DNA of 64,000 nucleotides from Deroplatys truncata (Eukaryota; Arthropoda; Insecta; Mantodea; Mantidae). Below are positions 1 to 11,460 of the stretch, piece after piece (the first letter of the stretch is position 1; each line of letters begins with the position of its first letter). Location of the stretch: the NCBI GenBank assembly GCA_030765065.1, contig CM060987.1:70814557-70878556 (forward strand), in the 5' to 3' direction. Position numbers and translations under genes: made by a program. Below the pieces are notes generated by a model. The model saw only the letters and a list, made by a program, of their open reading frames with translations, was not told where the DNA came from and did no database searches.

Positions 1-13
1 TTACGACGCGAGA

Positions 14-182
14 GATTCTGTTAAACTGTGCGACGTATAACCTGTGAATGATTCTGATGAACTGAGCGACGTATAACCTTTGTATGATTCTGTTGGACTG
101 CACGACGTATTACCCAAGAATGCTTCTGTTGGACTGAACGACGTTTGCCTTGTGAATTATTCTGTCAAACTGCGCGTTACCC
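14..182. repeat. 36-bp minisatellite, about 4.7 copies
   Basis: Units start at 14, 50, 86, 122 and 158, each 36 bp, with a core like GATTCTGTTGGACTGMRCGACG. Copies differ by several substitutions, so the array is not very recent. It may continue to the left, since the first 13 bases already resemble the end of a unit. Confidence 0.85.
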
Positions 183-504
183 GTCTCTGGCACGGAATTT
201 ATACTCCCTCACCTAAAGATTATAACCGAGCTACTATTGGTTAATAAAACGCGCCAACATTAGCGTCTATTTTTATATCCAATCAAAATTACGAACACAT
301 ATACTCTAGGGAAGAAATTCCCTCCATTTCTAAAGAAATGCGCGCTACTCTGACGTCATTTGCTTGCCTCTTCTAATTAATAAACAACTCACCCCCTCGC
401 TCATTGTTGCCCGCTCTTATTGTCAGTTTCAGTGAGGCCGTGTAAGCTTATTTCCTAACAATGATTATAATTAACAAACATCTCAAATCAATGTCATACA
501 ATAA
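183..504. other. unassigned AT-rich stretch
   Basis: No coding region, repeat family or RNA gene recognised. Confidence 0.5.
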
Positions 505-1075
505 TGCTTATTTACACTACAATCACTCTGACATTTACATTGTTGTGATATAAAATACTCACACTTTTCTTGAGCACTGCTTCAGAGTTCTCAAATCGAA
601 TACCCCTAAGCTTTGCCTTTAGTGATGGGAATAAAAAAAACTCACAGGGTGCAAGATCGGGGCTAAAAAGGGGATGTGGTACACAGGTAATGTTGAATCG
701 AGCCAGAAACTGCACGACTTGATTTGCGACGTGAGGCCGTGCATTGTCATGATGAAGTCGCCACCCAGTCCGAGAAAGCTCTGGTCGTTTCTTTGCAATG
801 TGCTTCCTCAGTGTAGCCAATACTGACGTGTATTATGCTGCTGTAACAGTAGTGCGAGGGGGAACTGCATGCTGGTAAATCATTCCATTACAGCCAAAAA
901 ATGTGATCACCAACACTTTCCCTGCAGATGGAACAACTTTTGCCTTTTTTGGTGTTGGAGAACCTGTGCGATTTCCACACTGTGCTGGCTTGTTTTCCTT
1001 CAGGATCATAATGATGCAGCCATGAATCATCACCGGTGATAATCGATTTAAAAAATGCATCACCTCCATTGTCTG
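505..1075 (-). mobile_element. mariner transposase relic (DD34D group), broken
   Basis: Reading right to left, one frame holds ITGDDSWLHHYDPEG (first catalytic aspartate, about 1010-1050). A shifted frame then carries GSPTPKKAKVVPSAGK and IYQHAVPPRTTV (833-980). A third carries HHDNARPHVANQVVQF and SPDLAPCEFFLFP (600-760). These are the standard mariner blocks in order. The second aspartate (HDNA) is followed 35 residues later by glutamate where mariners have the third aspartate. There are at least two frameshifts, the N-terminal helix-turn-helix half is missing, and the C-terminus is lost after about 560. It is a dead copy. I could not define terminal inverted repeats with certainty. Confidence 0.85.
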
Positions 1076-1269
1076 GTATGCGAAATGAACGTAGGGTCTA
1101 CAAAATAGAGCATTACTACCAACCTACCAATATGAGAGTGCTGCCGCCTACCAACATTATACATAAAAACCCGCTCTTTTCAAATATTTATGTTACAGAT
1201 ACGAAACTATCACGGAAGCTACAGGAGAAAATCAGTCTCAGTTTTTGTTGATCAGCCCTCGTAGTATTC

Positions 1270-1510
1270 ACTTTATAGCTGACTACCCGACATTGCACGA
1301 GTAGCTTTTTATACTGGAATGACGATTTAATTCATTTAATTTACCTCCTCTCGTTCTTAACGAAATTATTGCACAATGAACTATAGGATTTTTATGATGA
1401 GTCCTCCTCTTTATCCCTTATAATTGCAAATTTCTTTTAAAAAACCCGTCAATTTCCAATAACGGGATTCCGAAATTGTAGGTACAAGTATTTTCAACTT
1501 CAAATGATAC
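1270..1510 (+). repeat. family P fragment, 5' part
   Basis: The segment starting AGCTGACTACCCGACATTGC and continuing with a GACGATTTAATT block matches the left ends of the longer copies at 22195 and 49398. No coding capacity is seen. The remainder of the element is missing here. Confidence 0.55.
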
Positions 1511-2895
1511 TGATTGTGTTCCAGAAGGTTTTTTTTTTTGTTAAAACCACAGGGCTAATAGAAAAGTTTATTCAGGTTTGCACACCTACAGAGCAAAGGA
1601 TAACCTGAATACCAAGAAGCGTTAAGATACATGTTATAATCATCGTTATCAGACTTGTTAAGCCGAAAAGGGACATGACGTGCATTACAGTGCCTTTATT
1701 TCCTGCAAAAGAACGCGAACCACAGATTTTCTCCTAAAATTTCAACAATACTGTATTAATTGAGCACCAAACATTCAAAAGGCATTTTCTCAAAAAAAAA
1801 ATAGTTATCCATATCATTGCATTTGTCTTCTTTGTGCCCATTTTGTATGGTACTTGTTTCATACGAAAGCGTGTTTTAAACCATTCAAATTATGCATTGA
1901 AAATGACAGTTTCAATCAAAAAGTATTTCAAGCAAACGGTATTTCCTTCATTCAACCAAGCAACTTTTACCCAATCGGATTCCTGATTGGTCAGCCATTT
2001 TGTTTATGCTCATTCTTTTAGGTTTGGTTCTCTTTTCTTTGATGTAATTGGAAGAAGAAGTGACCAGTTTAATTAAAATGGAAGTATAATTAGATGGAGC
2101 TCTAGTAAAAGTCCATTGAATCGCCCAATTTTTCTTGATATTCAGAATCTTTGAGACATTGGAAGGGGTTGCTCGTACCCAAGTCAGCTAAGTGTAGCGG
2201 CTCTTTGTGATAGCTGCCACATCGGAAGCGCGGTGTCCTTATCTCCCCCTTCCATTGTTTCAAAAGACTTTGTCTGACAAACAATATAAGGCAGTTTTCT
2301 ACAATCGTATTGGGCTAGAGAATAAAAATGTCAGTTATAATCGTCTGGAGAGTGATGTAGATGCCACCATTTGAACAGTGTTATTGTCATAATTCCATTA
2401 CGTGATCAATTTAACAATTAAATTATATTCAAGCAAAAGTTATTTACGCCGATTTCTTTCAATCACAGAATATTTTCTCCATTTGTTTCAAACGAAAGGA
2501 ATTTTTTCCAAGTTTTAAACTTAAATTTTAGAAAAGGGTCGTGCTCTAGATTTGTGGTGGCATGTTAAAAGTTGCATAGAAGATTATATAAATGTATATT
2601 TTAAGACACGGTTCCTATATTATTCATCATTAAAGAGAAATCAGTTCTTTGTTTTCTGAAAAAGTGCATTTGGGGGAGAGAAATTGCCTTTTAAATGCTT
2701 GCTCCTCAATTTAAGTGGGACAACGGAGCTTCGTCGATTATTTACACACAAAATCCATCCAGCTGGACGGTACAACGCATTGCACAATTCTTACGTTTAT
2801 GTCTGTTTCTGGCTCCGCATTGCACGCCAACAGTATTTATAGGGAAAATGATATTCTCTTAATTTAAAGGTTTTGTTAATTAACAACGGAAGTAT
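1511..2895. other. unassigned AT-rich stretch
   Basis: Only short open frames with no family resemblance. I see no RNA gene or repeat boundary. Confidence 0.5.
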
Positions 2896-2904
2896 ATCTG
2901 TTAC

Positions 2905-3443
2905 CTACATAGCGGGATGGCTCAGGCGGTGACGTATGTGGCCCGTATTTCGGAGGTCGAAGGCTCCTTCCCGCCCACTCTGACTCATGGGTTTTTTGGG
3001 GGTTTTCCCGGGTCGTCAGGCAAATGCTAGGGAGGTTTCTTCCATCTCCCGAATTTTCTGTCCCTCCATTTCGTTCCATTAATCATTTCATTCATCTTTC
3101 ACCTCGTTTGATCCATTTCAGGGTTGAAAGTGTCGGCAATGCTGTTTTGCTGCGGCGTGGCAGGGAAAAAGGATGTTCTTTGTGCACTTTCTCCGTCCCC
3201 CGGCCTTCGCCTGGGAGGTGTACGGACCGAAGGGGAAGGCATTGGATCTAGGTGGGGTGGGGTCCCCGGTCTGCCTGTCCGACTGCCGGGGCCTCTATAG
3301 CTGTACGGACCCTGACATTGCTATACTCACTCCTGATTCCGGCCGCTCAGTGTCTGCCTTCACCTCCTCCCGGAGGCGTTGGTACAATATCCGGATTCAC
3401 TGGATCGGTGTCGAATCCGCTCCTCTTCACAATCCAATCCAAA
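2905..3443 (+). mobile_element. SINE-b, full length (539 bp), tRNA-derived
   Basis: A tRNA-like head begins near 2911 with the box A-type sequence GGGATGGCTCAGGCGG. A degenerate box B follows (GGAGGTCGAAGGCTCC, about 2954-2969), then a body with GGGTTTTTTGGGGGTTTTCCC and AGGCAAATGCTAGGG. The direct repeat ATCTGTTAC lies at 2896-2904 and 3444-3452 and marks the target site duplication. The copy at 53435-53971 is 537 bp with the same order of blocks, which supports both boundaries. Non-coding; RNA polymerase III transcription is inferred from the boxes. Confidence 0.85.
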
Positions 3444-3452
3444 ATCTGTTAC

Positions 3453-4380
3453 ATTACTTTTATGCTGTTGCTGTGATCATAGGTGGCTTCTGACCGTTTT
3501 GCTTGTCCACGCTGAAGGCAGGCAGGAGAGAGATGAGGGTTACCGCCGGAAGAAAGAGAAGCTATTTGTAATCTCATAATTCATTACCAGGCATAGGAAT
3601 TTCTAAGCATTAAAGCCAAAGCAGAAGGAAATAAAAGTGAGCTTTTACTGGACTCTATGCGCGGATGCTGCAGGTAACAAACCACCCCATCCCTAGTACA
3701 GTATTTTGGTGTTTACAGACATCACTCAACCGGTTTTTACCTGCCTGTCAGTGACCCTTGGTCGCCTCTGTTTACGCTCTTTGTATTGATAAAAGTTTGA
3801 GTGTAGATAACTTGAAGCCAACTGCTTAAGAATTCCTATGACATCTCATTATGAACAGAAACTGCCTTACCCTACATTAGTCAATTTTGTGCTTAAGCAT
3901 ACATTATCTTTATTATATATTTTTTAAAAATAGAATTAGAAATTGCATACCTAGAAGGGATGTAGAGAATGTGATTCAGTAATAAAGACTAGATGCAAAA
4001 AGCTATGTGCGTGGGTGAAGTCCAATGTGTGAACAGAATTAGACCCCCCTCCTCCTGTGTGAGATGCCAGAGCAACATCTGGCGCTAGTGGGTGCCAAGA
4101 CAGCGCCTTGTTATTATAGGAGGAGCTCTTGTATACATTGTCCATGTCCTGGTTTAACCCAGAAAGATACCCGCGATTTATAAGCATACGTCGAGTTCGC
4201 CAAAGACGTAATTTATTCCGCATCTTGTTCCTGTCACCAGAACTGGGTTTCCCATCACCGACCTCGGGTTGACAGATTCTCTTCAGCACAACATACAACG
4301 TTCAAGGGTGAAGGATTCATTGTCCATGACGATAATACAGTATGCAAATTTAGTTTATCTACCAGTGTAATAAAGGAAGT
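3453..4380. other. unassigned stretch
   Basis: A more GC-rich patch at 3990-4310 holds an open frame of 115 codons on the minus strand (3951-4298). It shows no recognisable domain and low-complexity HTHTGGGGS-like content, so I do not call it a gene. Confidence 0.4.
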
Positions 4381-4780
4381 AGAGTACTCTACCAAAAAAA
4401 TTCAATATCGAGATTTCACCAGATGCACACGTTTTCAGGTCCCCTGTCGCCCTCTAATTATTGTTAATAGAAAGGAAAGCGTCCAGGCGTGCACATGCAT
4501 CTGTGAACAGCATAATCGAAATCATCGAACATCTCTCAAAGATGCAAGGCGCAGCTCACATATCCCGAAGCACTGTTTACACCGAAAGAAATTTGCTCTG
4601 TCTTCTTTTTCTCAAAATAACTATAATGATTACTATATAAATATCACGTGTTTGAGATATTGGCATTATGAATAAATTGCCAAGTTTAATACCCTGTATG
4701 AATCCTCTTCATACTTGCTGAGCTTTACACAATTATAAGAAACAAACATCTTTTTATCCAAACAAAAACTTGGAAACAGG
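4381..4780 (-). repeat. family H fragment
   Basis: It contains AAAAATTCAATATCGAGATTTCACC, the CTGTGAACAGCATAA block and the TTCTCAAAATAACT block in family order, all more diverged than the array copies to the right. No coding capacity. Confidence 0.7.
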
Positions 4781-4929
4781 CTGGAGAAGTTTCAGTGTAT
4801 TTGCGATATACACAATTAGAAGAATTTAAAAAATAAAACTAAAAAAATTAATGTGTTAAATACACATGACTTCCTCTCCCCTCTATCGCTTATTAATGGG
4901 TATACAAACGATTCTTACTAATGCTTATT

Positions 4930-5153
4930 ACTTTCTCTACTACGTATAGTAAGTAGGGGAAGTATTGTATTCCACCCAAAAATTCGATACCGAGATTTCA
5001 CCGGAAATACATGCTTTGAGTTTTTTTTATTTTTTTATTTATGGACGCTCTTTAACTACTATGGTTCTTAGCGTCCCATTCTATATTGGGCACACATGCT
5101 TTGAGACCCCCTGAATCCGAAAAAGGCATTTTTGGAAACATGTACGTGTGTGT

Positions 5154-5194
<41 letters not shown>

Positions 5195-5887
5195 TGTGAA
5201 CAGCATAACTCAGAAACGAACAGTCGGATAAACACCAAACTTGATATTTAGGTTCAGTATCTTCCAGAGATGCGACACGAAGGTTTTCACGAAACTCCCC
5301 CCACCCTAGATTACCCTTTACATGAAACATTATTCGAAAATTTTAATTTTCTCAAAAATGGCTCTAACGATTTTGATTAAAATATCATATGTTTAAGATA
5401 TTTTCTTGACAAATGAAATTCATATCTCGAATACTCTAGGAATGTCTCCAAAAGTATTCTTCATTGTGAACGACTTGCATAGCTGGTAAACCATAAGAGA
5501 TAGACAAAATTTTACTGCACAAAAAATGTAGATCGCGTTAAAATACACAATTTATGTCACATACATTTTTTGTTGAGTGAACTATTTTCAAGATGTTGCT
5601 TGTTATTCCCTTAAATTTTCCAATACTTACACTTTTTCTCAAATTCGTTATTCATTTTTTTTTTGTCCTGGTAATGCAAACAAAATGGAATACTCCACAT
5701 AGCAACCAGCTCTTAAAATATTTGACTATAGCTTAAAGCCTACCAATTTCCCTTGCATCTACAAGAAAATTAGCAATAAGATTAACATCTCGATATCTCG
5801 ATTAACATGAGGCATATGGAGAATAAGCGTTTGTAAAAATAGTTTGTACAAGAGTAGAGAAAGTCATGTGAGTGTAACACATCAGAC
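4930..5887 (-). mobile_element. family H copy A (first of three-copy array)
   Basis: The left edge is ACTTTCTCTAC at 4930, followed by a near-palindrome (CTACTACGTATAGTAAGTAG). A (TG)n tract sits at 5143-5194. The inverted counterpart GTAGAGAAAGT lies at 5854-5864 with an AACACATCAGA end just beyond. The copy is non-coding and carries a truncated SINE at 5021-5093. Strand is set by reading the hairpin end as 3', which is an inference from Helentron-type elements. Confidence 0.75.
5021..5093 (-). mobile_element. 5'-truncated SINE-c inside family H copy A
   Basis: The segment is the reverse complement of the last ~70 bp of the SINE at 25138-25428 (TTTATGGACGCTCTTTAACT, then a GCGTCCCATTC block). 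ACATGCTTTGAG occurs at 5009-5020 and 5094-5105 and is the 12-bp target site duplication. The poly-T run on the left is the reverse of an A-rich tail. Confidence 0.9.
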
Positions 5888-5892
5888 TTTTT

Positions 5893-6789
5893 ACTTTCTC
5901 TACTACGTATAGTAAGTAGGGGAAGTATTGCATTCCACCCAAAAATTCGATACCGAGATTTCACCGAAAATATATGTTTTGAGACCCACTGAATCCAAAA
6001 AAAGCATTTTTGGAAACATGTCCGTGTGTGTGTCTGTGTGTGTGTGTGTGTGTCTGTGTGTGTGCGTGTGCGTGTGCGTGTGTGTGTGTGTGTGTCTGTG
6101 AACAGCATAACTCAAAAACGAACAGTCGGATAAACACCAAACTTGGTATTTAGGTTCAGTATCTTCCAGAGATGCGACACGAAGGTTTTCAAGAAAATCT
6201 CCCCACCCCAGACTACCCTTTACATGGAACATTTTTCGAAAATTTTAATTTTCTCAAAAATGGCTCTAACGATTTTGATGAAAATATCATATGTTTAAGA
6301 TAATGTCATGAGAAATGAAATGTATATCTCGAATTTTCTGGGAATGTCTCCAAAAGTATTCTTCATTGTGAAAGACTTTTGCATAACTGGTAAACCATAA
6401 GAGATAGACAGAATTTTACTACACAAAAAATGTAGATCGCGTTAAAATACACAACTTATGTCATATACATTTCTTTTGTTGAGTGAACCGTTTTCGAGAT
6501 ATTGCTTGGTATTTCCTTAAATATTTCAATACTTTTACTTTTTCTCAAATTCGTTATTCATTTTTTATGTCCTGGAGATGCAAAGAGAATGAAATGCGCC
6601 ACATAGCAACCAGCGTTAAAATATTTGACTATCGCTTATAACCTACCATATTCCCCTTGCATCTACAAGAAAATTACCAATAAGATGACATCTCGATATC
6701 TCGATTAACATGAAGCATATGGAGAATAGGCGTTTGTAAAAATAGATTGTACAAGAGTAGAGAAAGTCATGTGAGTGTAACACATCAGA
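5893..6789 (-). mobile_element. family H copy B (array)
   Basis: It begins ACTTTCTCTAC at 5893, only about five bases after copy A ends. The (TG)n-rich tract is at 6021-6096 and the GTAGAGAAAGT counterpart near 6756-6766. Copy C matches it closely throughout. Confidence 0.8.
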
Positions 6790-6854
6790 TTTTTTCTATC
6801 TACTTCATTTTAATCCAAATAAACCTTTACAGAATAGCTACATTACACATTTTT

Positions 6855-7717
6855 ACTTTCTCTACTACGTATAGTAAGTAGGGGAAGTATTGCATTCCAC
6901 CCAAAAATTCGATACCGAGATTTCGGCGGAAATACATGTTTTGAGACCTCCTGAATCCAAAAAAAGCATTTTTGGAAACATGTCCGTGTGTGTGTCTGTG
7001 TGTGTGTGTGTCTGTGTGTCTGTGAACAGCATAACTCAAAAACGAACAGTCGGATAAACACCAAACTTGGTATTTAGGTTCAGTATCTTCCAGAGATGCG
7101 ACACGAAGGTTTTCAAGAAAATCCCTCCACCCCAGACTACCCTTTACATGGAAGATTTTTCGAAAATTTTAATTTTCTCAAAAATGGCTCTAACGATTTT
7201 GATGAAAATATCATATGTTTAACATAATGTCATGAGAAATGAAATGTATATCTCGAATTTTCTGGGAATGTCTCCGAAAGTATTCTTCATTGTGAACGAC
7301 TTTTGCATAACTGGTAAACCATAAGAGATAGACAAACTTTTACTACACAAAAAATGTAGATCGCGTTAAAATACACAATTTATGTCATATACATGTTTTT
7401 AGTTGAGTGAACCATCTTCGAGATATTGCTTGTTATTTCCTTAAATTTTCCAATACTTATACTTTTTCTCAAATTCGTTATTCAATTTTTTATGTCCTGG
7501 ATATGCAAACAGAATATAATGCGCCACATAGCAACCAGCGCTTAAAATATTTGACTATCGCTTATAACCTACCATATTCCCCTTGCATCTACAAGAAAAT
7601 TACCAATAAGATTGACATCTCGATATCTCGATTAACATGAAGCATATGGAGAATAGGCGTTTGTAAAAATAGATTGTACAAGAGTAGAGAAAGTCATTTG
7701 AGTGTAACACATCAGAC
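6855..7717 (-). mobile_element. family H copy C (array)
   Basis: It begins ACTTTCTCTAC at 6855 and has a short (TG)n at 6985-7020. It ends with the same GTAGAGAAAGT and AACACATCAGA block. A ~60-bp segment (about 6790-6854) follows copy B and recurs almost unchanged after copy C (about 7718-7781). Element plus spacer therefore looks duplicated as one unit. Confidence 0.8.
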
Positions 7718-7781
7718 TTTTTTTCTATCTACTTCATTTTAATCCAAATAAACCTTTACAGAATAGCTACATTACACATTT

Positions 7782-8334
7782 TTTATAGTTACAATGGGAA
7801 CAGCGATAGTCAAGTATTTAAGAACTGGACGCTATGCGATGACTTAAAATTCCATACTCTTTCCATGAAATCATGAGAAGCAACTGAATGTTGAAAGGAC
7901 TTTAAAGAATCATCAAGTAATGAAGAATTCGAAACATTAATAAAGAATGTCTCGAAAATGGCTGATGCCACAAAAAAGCTATTTGAAATAAATTGTATTT
8001 TAAAGAGATCTACATTTCTTCTGTCCCTTAACGTTTATAAGTTATACAAGATTATACAACATTCCTTCCGAATGAAAGGACTTCAAAGGTTATTCCCAGA
8101 AAATTCAAGACATACGTTTTATTTGTCATGTAAATATCATTAATATATGATATTTTAATCCAAATCGTTAATCATTTTGTAAAAAATCAAAATGTTCCAT
8201 GTAAAGTGTAGTTTGGAGTAAGGGGATTTTCTTGAAAATTGTCGTGTCGTATCTTCAAATTGTGCTGAACCTAAATATCAAGTTTGGTGTTTATCAGGCA
8301 TTTCGTTTTTGAGTTATGCTATTCACAGGCGCAG

Positions 8335-8407
<73 letters not shown>

Positions 8408-8487
8408 GACCTCTCAGTATCTCAGTACCGAATTTTTGGGTGGAATGCAACACCTTCTCTAGTACGTGGTAGAGAAAGTAAAAATGA
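7782..8487 (+). mobile_element. family H copy D
   Basis: Opposite orientation to the array. It carries GCGATAGTCAAGTATTT, GTCTCGAAAATGGCTGATGC and TTTTTGAGTTATGC, then a pure (CA)n run at 8338-8404. It closes with GGTAGAGAAAGTAAAAA at the right. The AACACATCAGA end is absent, so it is truncated on the left. Confidence 0.75.
8338..8404. repeat. (CA)n microsatellite, about 33 units
   Basis: An uninterrupted CA tract inside family H copy D, the longest pure dinucleotide run in the window. The same internal position holds TG/CA tracts in the other copies. Confidence 0.95.
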
Positions 8488-8584
8488 AAATCAATTAAAA
8501 TTCCGTAAAGCAGCAGAAAATCCCATTTTGTTACATGGCTCGTAGATTATAGTCATTAACTAAATATGATAAAAGAAACATCAG

Positions 8585-9484
8585 ATATGTTGCACGCACG
8601 TGACTTTCCCGTGTCACTCTTGTACAAACTATTCTTACAAACACCTATTCTTTTAGTTATTTCATATTAATCGAGAACACTTGCAGAAATTGCTTATTGC
8701 ATATTTCCTTGTAGACACAAGGGGATTAGGGGAATACAGTAAGCTTTAAACGATGGTCAAACATTTTAAGAGCTTTGAAATTCCGTTCTCTTTGCATGGT
8801 CAAGAGAAGAAAAGGAAAGGAAAAACGATTTCCCATTTGAGAAAAGCATAATTACCTATCTTGAAATACAAACCAATAACAATGAATATCTCGGAAATGA
8901 TTAACTCCACAACACAACTATACGACATAAATTGCGTGCTTTAAAGATATCTATATTTTTTGTGTAGTAAGATTTTGTCTATCTTTCAATGTTTACGAGT
9001 AATACAAATGTCATTCAGAATGAAGAGGACTTCAGAGACTATTCCCTGAAAATTCAATATATGCATTTCATTTATCATGAAAATATTTTAAACTTACGGT
9101 ATTTTAATAAAAATTGTTAGATCCATTTTTCAGAAATTCAACATTTTCGAAAATTGTTCTATGTAAAGGATGTGTCATCCTTAGAAGATGGAGAATTTAA
9201 ATACCAAGTTTGGTATTTAACCGACTTTTCGTTTTTGAGTGATGTTGTTCACAGACATGCAGGTAATGCTGCTTTATTAATAGCAACTGCATGAATATTA
9301 AATTTTGGGACATGGAATTATATTTTTTATTTGGATTGTATACTAAATATGAGTTATATTTAATATATTTCGGACCCTTTTCTAAAAATGCTTTTTATGG
9401 GTTCAGGAAGTCTCAAGACATATATTTCGGGTGAAATTTCAACATCGAATTTTTGGGTGGAATACAGTCCTTCCCTTACTTTAT
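8585..9484 (+). mobile_element. family H copy E, diverged
   Basis: It starts with TGTTGCACGCACGTGACTTTCCC and runs through the CTTGTACAAACTATTCTTACA block, GATGGTCAAACATTTTAAGAG and TTGTTCACAGACATGCAGG. It ends near GAATTTTTGGGTGGAATACAG. The internal CA tract is replaced by an AT-rich insertion (about 9262-9375). Confidence 0.65.
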
Positions 9485-9699
9485 TGTTACATGTTGGGGT
9501 GAGGGCCGAAAAGGTTACCGAAAATGATTAATTTAGGTCAACCCAACACGCACATGGAGGGGGGCGCAACTCGCTGGCAGCAAAAGGACCGGGAACTTGG
9601 TGTATAATTTTAAGGGGAAGGCGTGGGTTTTTATATTACATTGAAAGATTGCATAACACACATTACCTGGGATTTATTCACGTTTGGCTTCTCTACATA

Positions 9700-9990
9700 A
9701 TTAACAACATTCAAGTTCTTTCTCGCGATATCATGGAAATAGTACGGCATTTCAAAAATCAGCTTAAAGCGACCCGCTTTTAAGGATTCCACTATTGCTT
9801 CAGACCCCTGTATCCCACTTTGTACCTGCAACGAAATCTGCAAAGAAACTGCTGCTGCTAAAGTTTGTGTTCATTAACATGAAGTAGATAGAAAGATGAA
9901 CGTTTGCAAGAATAGCTTGTAGAAGTTATATAAAAATAAACGATAACGGCTAGAGAAAGTAATGCGAATGTTAACACATCAGGGCTTTTT
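9700..9990 (-). repeat. family H fragment (5' end)
   Basis: TTTCTCGCGATATCATGGAA, AACATGAAGTAGATAGAAAG and TAGAGAAAGTAATGCGAATG followed by AACACATCAGG match the outer third of family H. Confidence 0.6.
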
Positions 9991-10230
9991 GTTTATTAAC
10001 AACCCCTACAACACAGTTTTATATGCGAATAAATTAAACAGTGTTTCAGACTTCTGTTGCAAGGAATTGTTTATCCTCTCAATGATACAACTGCGAAATT
10101 TGAGATAATATTTCTGACCGAATATTATAATAATTTTTATTTATAATATAATCAAATAATACCCGGGTATAAATAATTAATAATTTATATAAATTATATA
10201 TCACAATCATTATGTAATATACATTTGTTG

Positions 10231-10233
<3 letters not shown>

Positions 10234-10258
<25 letters not shown>
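10234..10258. repeat. (TA)n microsatellite
   Basis: Pure TA repeat in AT-rich unassigned DNA. A similar (TA)n run lies at 33889-33919. Confidence 0.9.
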
Positions 10259-10262
<4 letters not shown>

Positions 10263-10464
10263 ATTATGCTGAAATGTATTTTTAGTTTTAGTAATATTGG
10301 AGCTGTATGTGCTAGGAATAAGAATTTTGTGCAAGAAAATAGAGTCATAAACCAAGAACCCCAAGGGTGGCAGACAATAGGTATAACCTTGGTGTAGCCG
10401 AACAATAACTTAGAAGCTTGGTGAAAGTTTTTCAACGTCAGTGGAAAAGTACGTAGTAACGTCC

Positions 10465-10522
10465 AGATTTTTGCCAATGGAAGGCAAACCAACAGATTTT
10501 TGCCAATGGAAGGCAAACCAAC
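10465..10522. repeat. perfect 29-bp tandem duplication
   Basis: The 29-bp unit containing TTGCCAATGGAAGGCAA occurs at 10465-10493 and again at 10494-10522 without mismatch. The core of each unit is a short hairpin (TTGCC / GGCAA). Confidence 0.9.
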
Positions 10523-11044
10523 AGTATTCTGCTAGAAAAACTTGAGCCAATCAGAATATAAAAGTAGTAGATTTAAAATTTTTAATTCGTGGACGCTAAG
10601 AAGTAGTGCCCAAGTTAGGTTAGTCGCTGTGGAACATTCGTGGTGTATAGACGTAAAAATGTTGTGCTAGTGAAGTGAGAAAGAAAAATACTTAACTTCC
10701 GTTAAAAAAAATGTATCATAACTGACGCAGCCGAGGCTTAATTATTACAAAATTATAAACATTTCAGTGAACCCAGAGAGTAGCATACATTTAATATAAA
10801 CATTCGAAACGCACCCTCTCAAATTCCACGAATTTAATTGTTATAGTTTCTCATAAAAGTTATATAACTTTCCAAAAAGAAAAATTAGAGGAAAGGATTT
10901 CAAGCTTAAAATAACTTTTGTGCCTCGCTCTGAATTAAATTCTAACGATATTGCTACTTAACTTCTCTTAGCATTTAGAGACAGGCTTGGCTCTAGAGTT
11001 GAAGGCCGATTTCTAAAACACGGTATCTACTAGTATTTACTCAT

Positions 11045-11195
11045 TATACTTACTTTATTATCTACCTGTAATAGATAGAGCAAGCATTTTATTCACCAAA
11101 AAATTCGGTATGGAAGTTTCACCTGAATACAGTTTTTGTATCTCTCAGGATACAAAACGTATTTTTAGAAAAACGGTCGGGCGTATGTGTGTGAA
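11045..11195 (-). repeat. family H fragment (3' end)
   Basis: A diverged copy of the hairpin end: TACTTTATTATCTACC, AAAAAATTCGGTATGGAAG and TTTTTAGAAAAACGG occur in family order. Confidence 0.55.
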
Positions 11196-11460
11196 TGAAA
11201 AATGAAATGTAGCGTAATGTGTTCCATGAAGTACAGCGATCTCCTATCAAGTGGAAAAAGCTTATTCCTTCTAACGTGTTGAGCTATTCCACATGTTTAT
11301 TTTGAATAACTGTGTGATTGTTTTGTGGAGCTTTCTTTAGTCACGTTTAATCACATTATTCATTCACGCAGTCGCTACACAGATGTAACTGTGACTGATT
11401 ATGGTGCATGTTTAATCACGCAATGCATTTGCTGCTTAATCACACAGCATAACTAAAAAA

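Noticed and set aside
3951-4298. 115-codon minus-strand open frame in a GC-richer patch
   Set aside because: No domain, low-complexity composition and no supporting homologous pattern.
5052-8545. Histidine/threonine-repeat open frames
   Set aside because: They are translations of the (CA)n/(TG)n tracts inside family H, not genes.
11290-11455. Several TTTAATCAC-like words in both orientations
   Set aside because: Short, AT-rich and irregularly spaced; could be chance.
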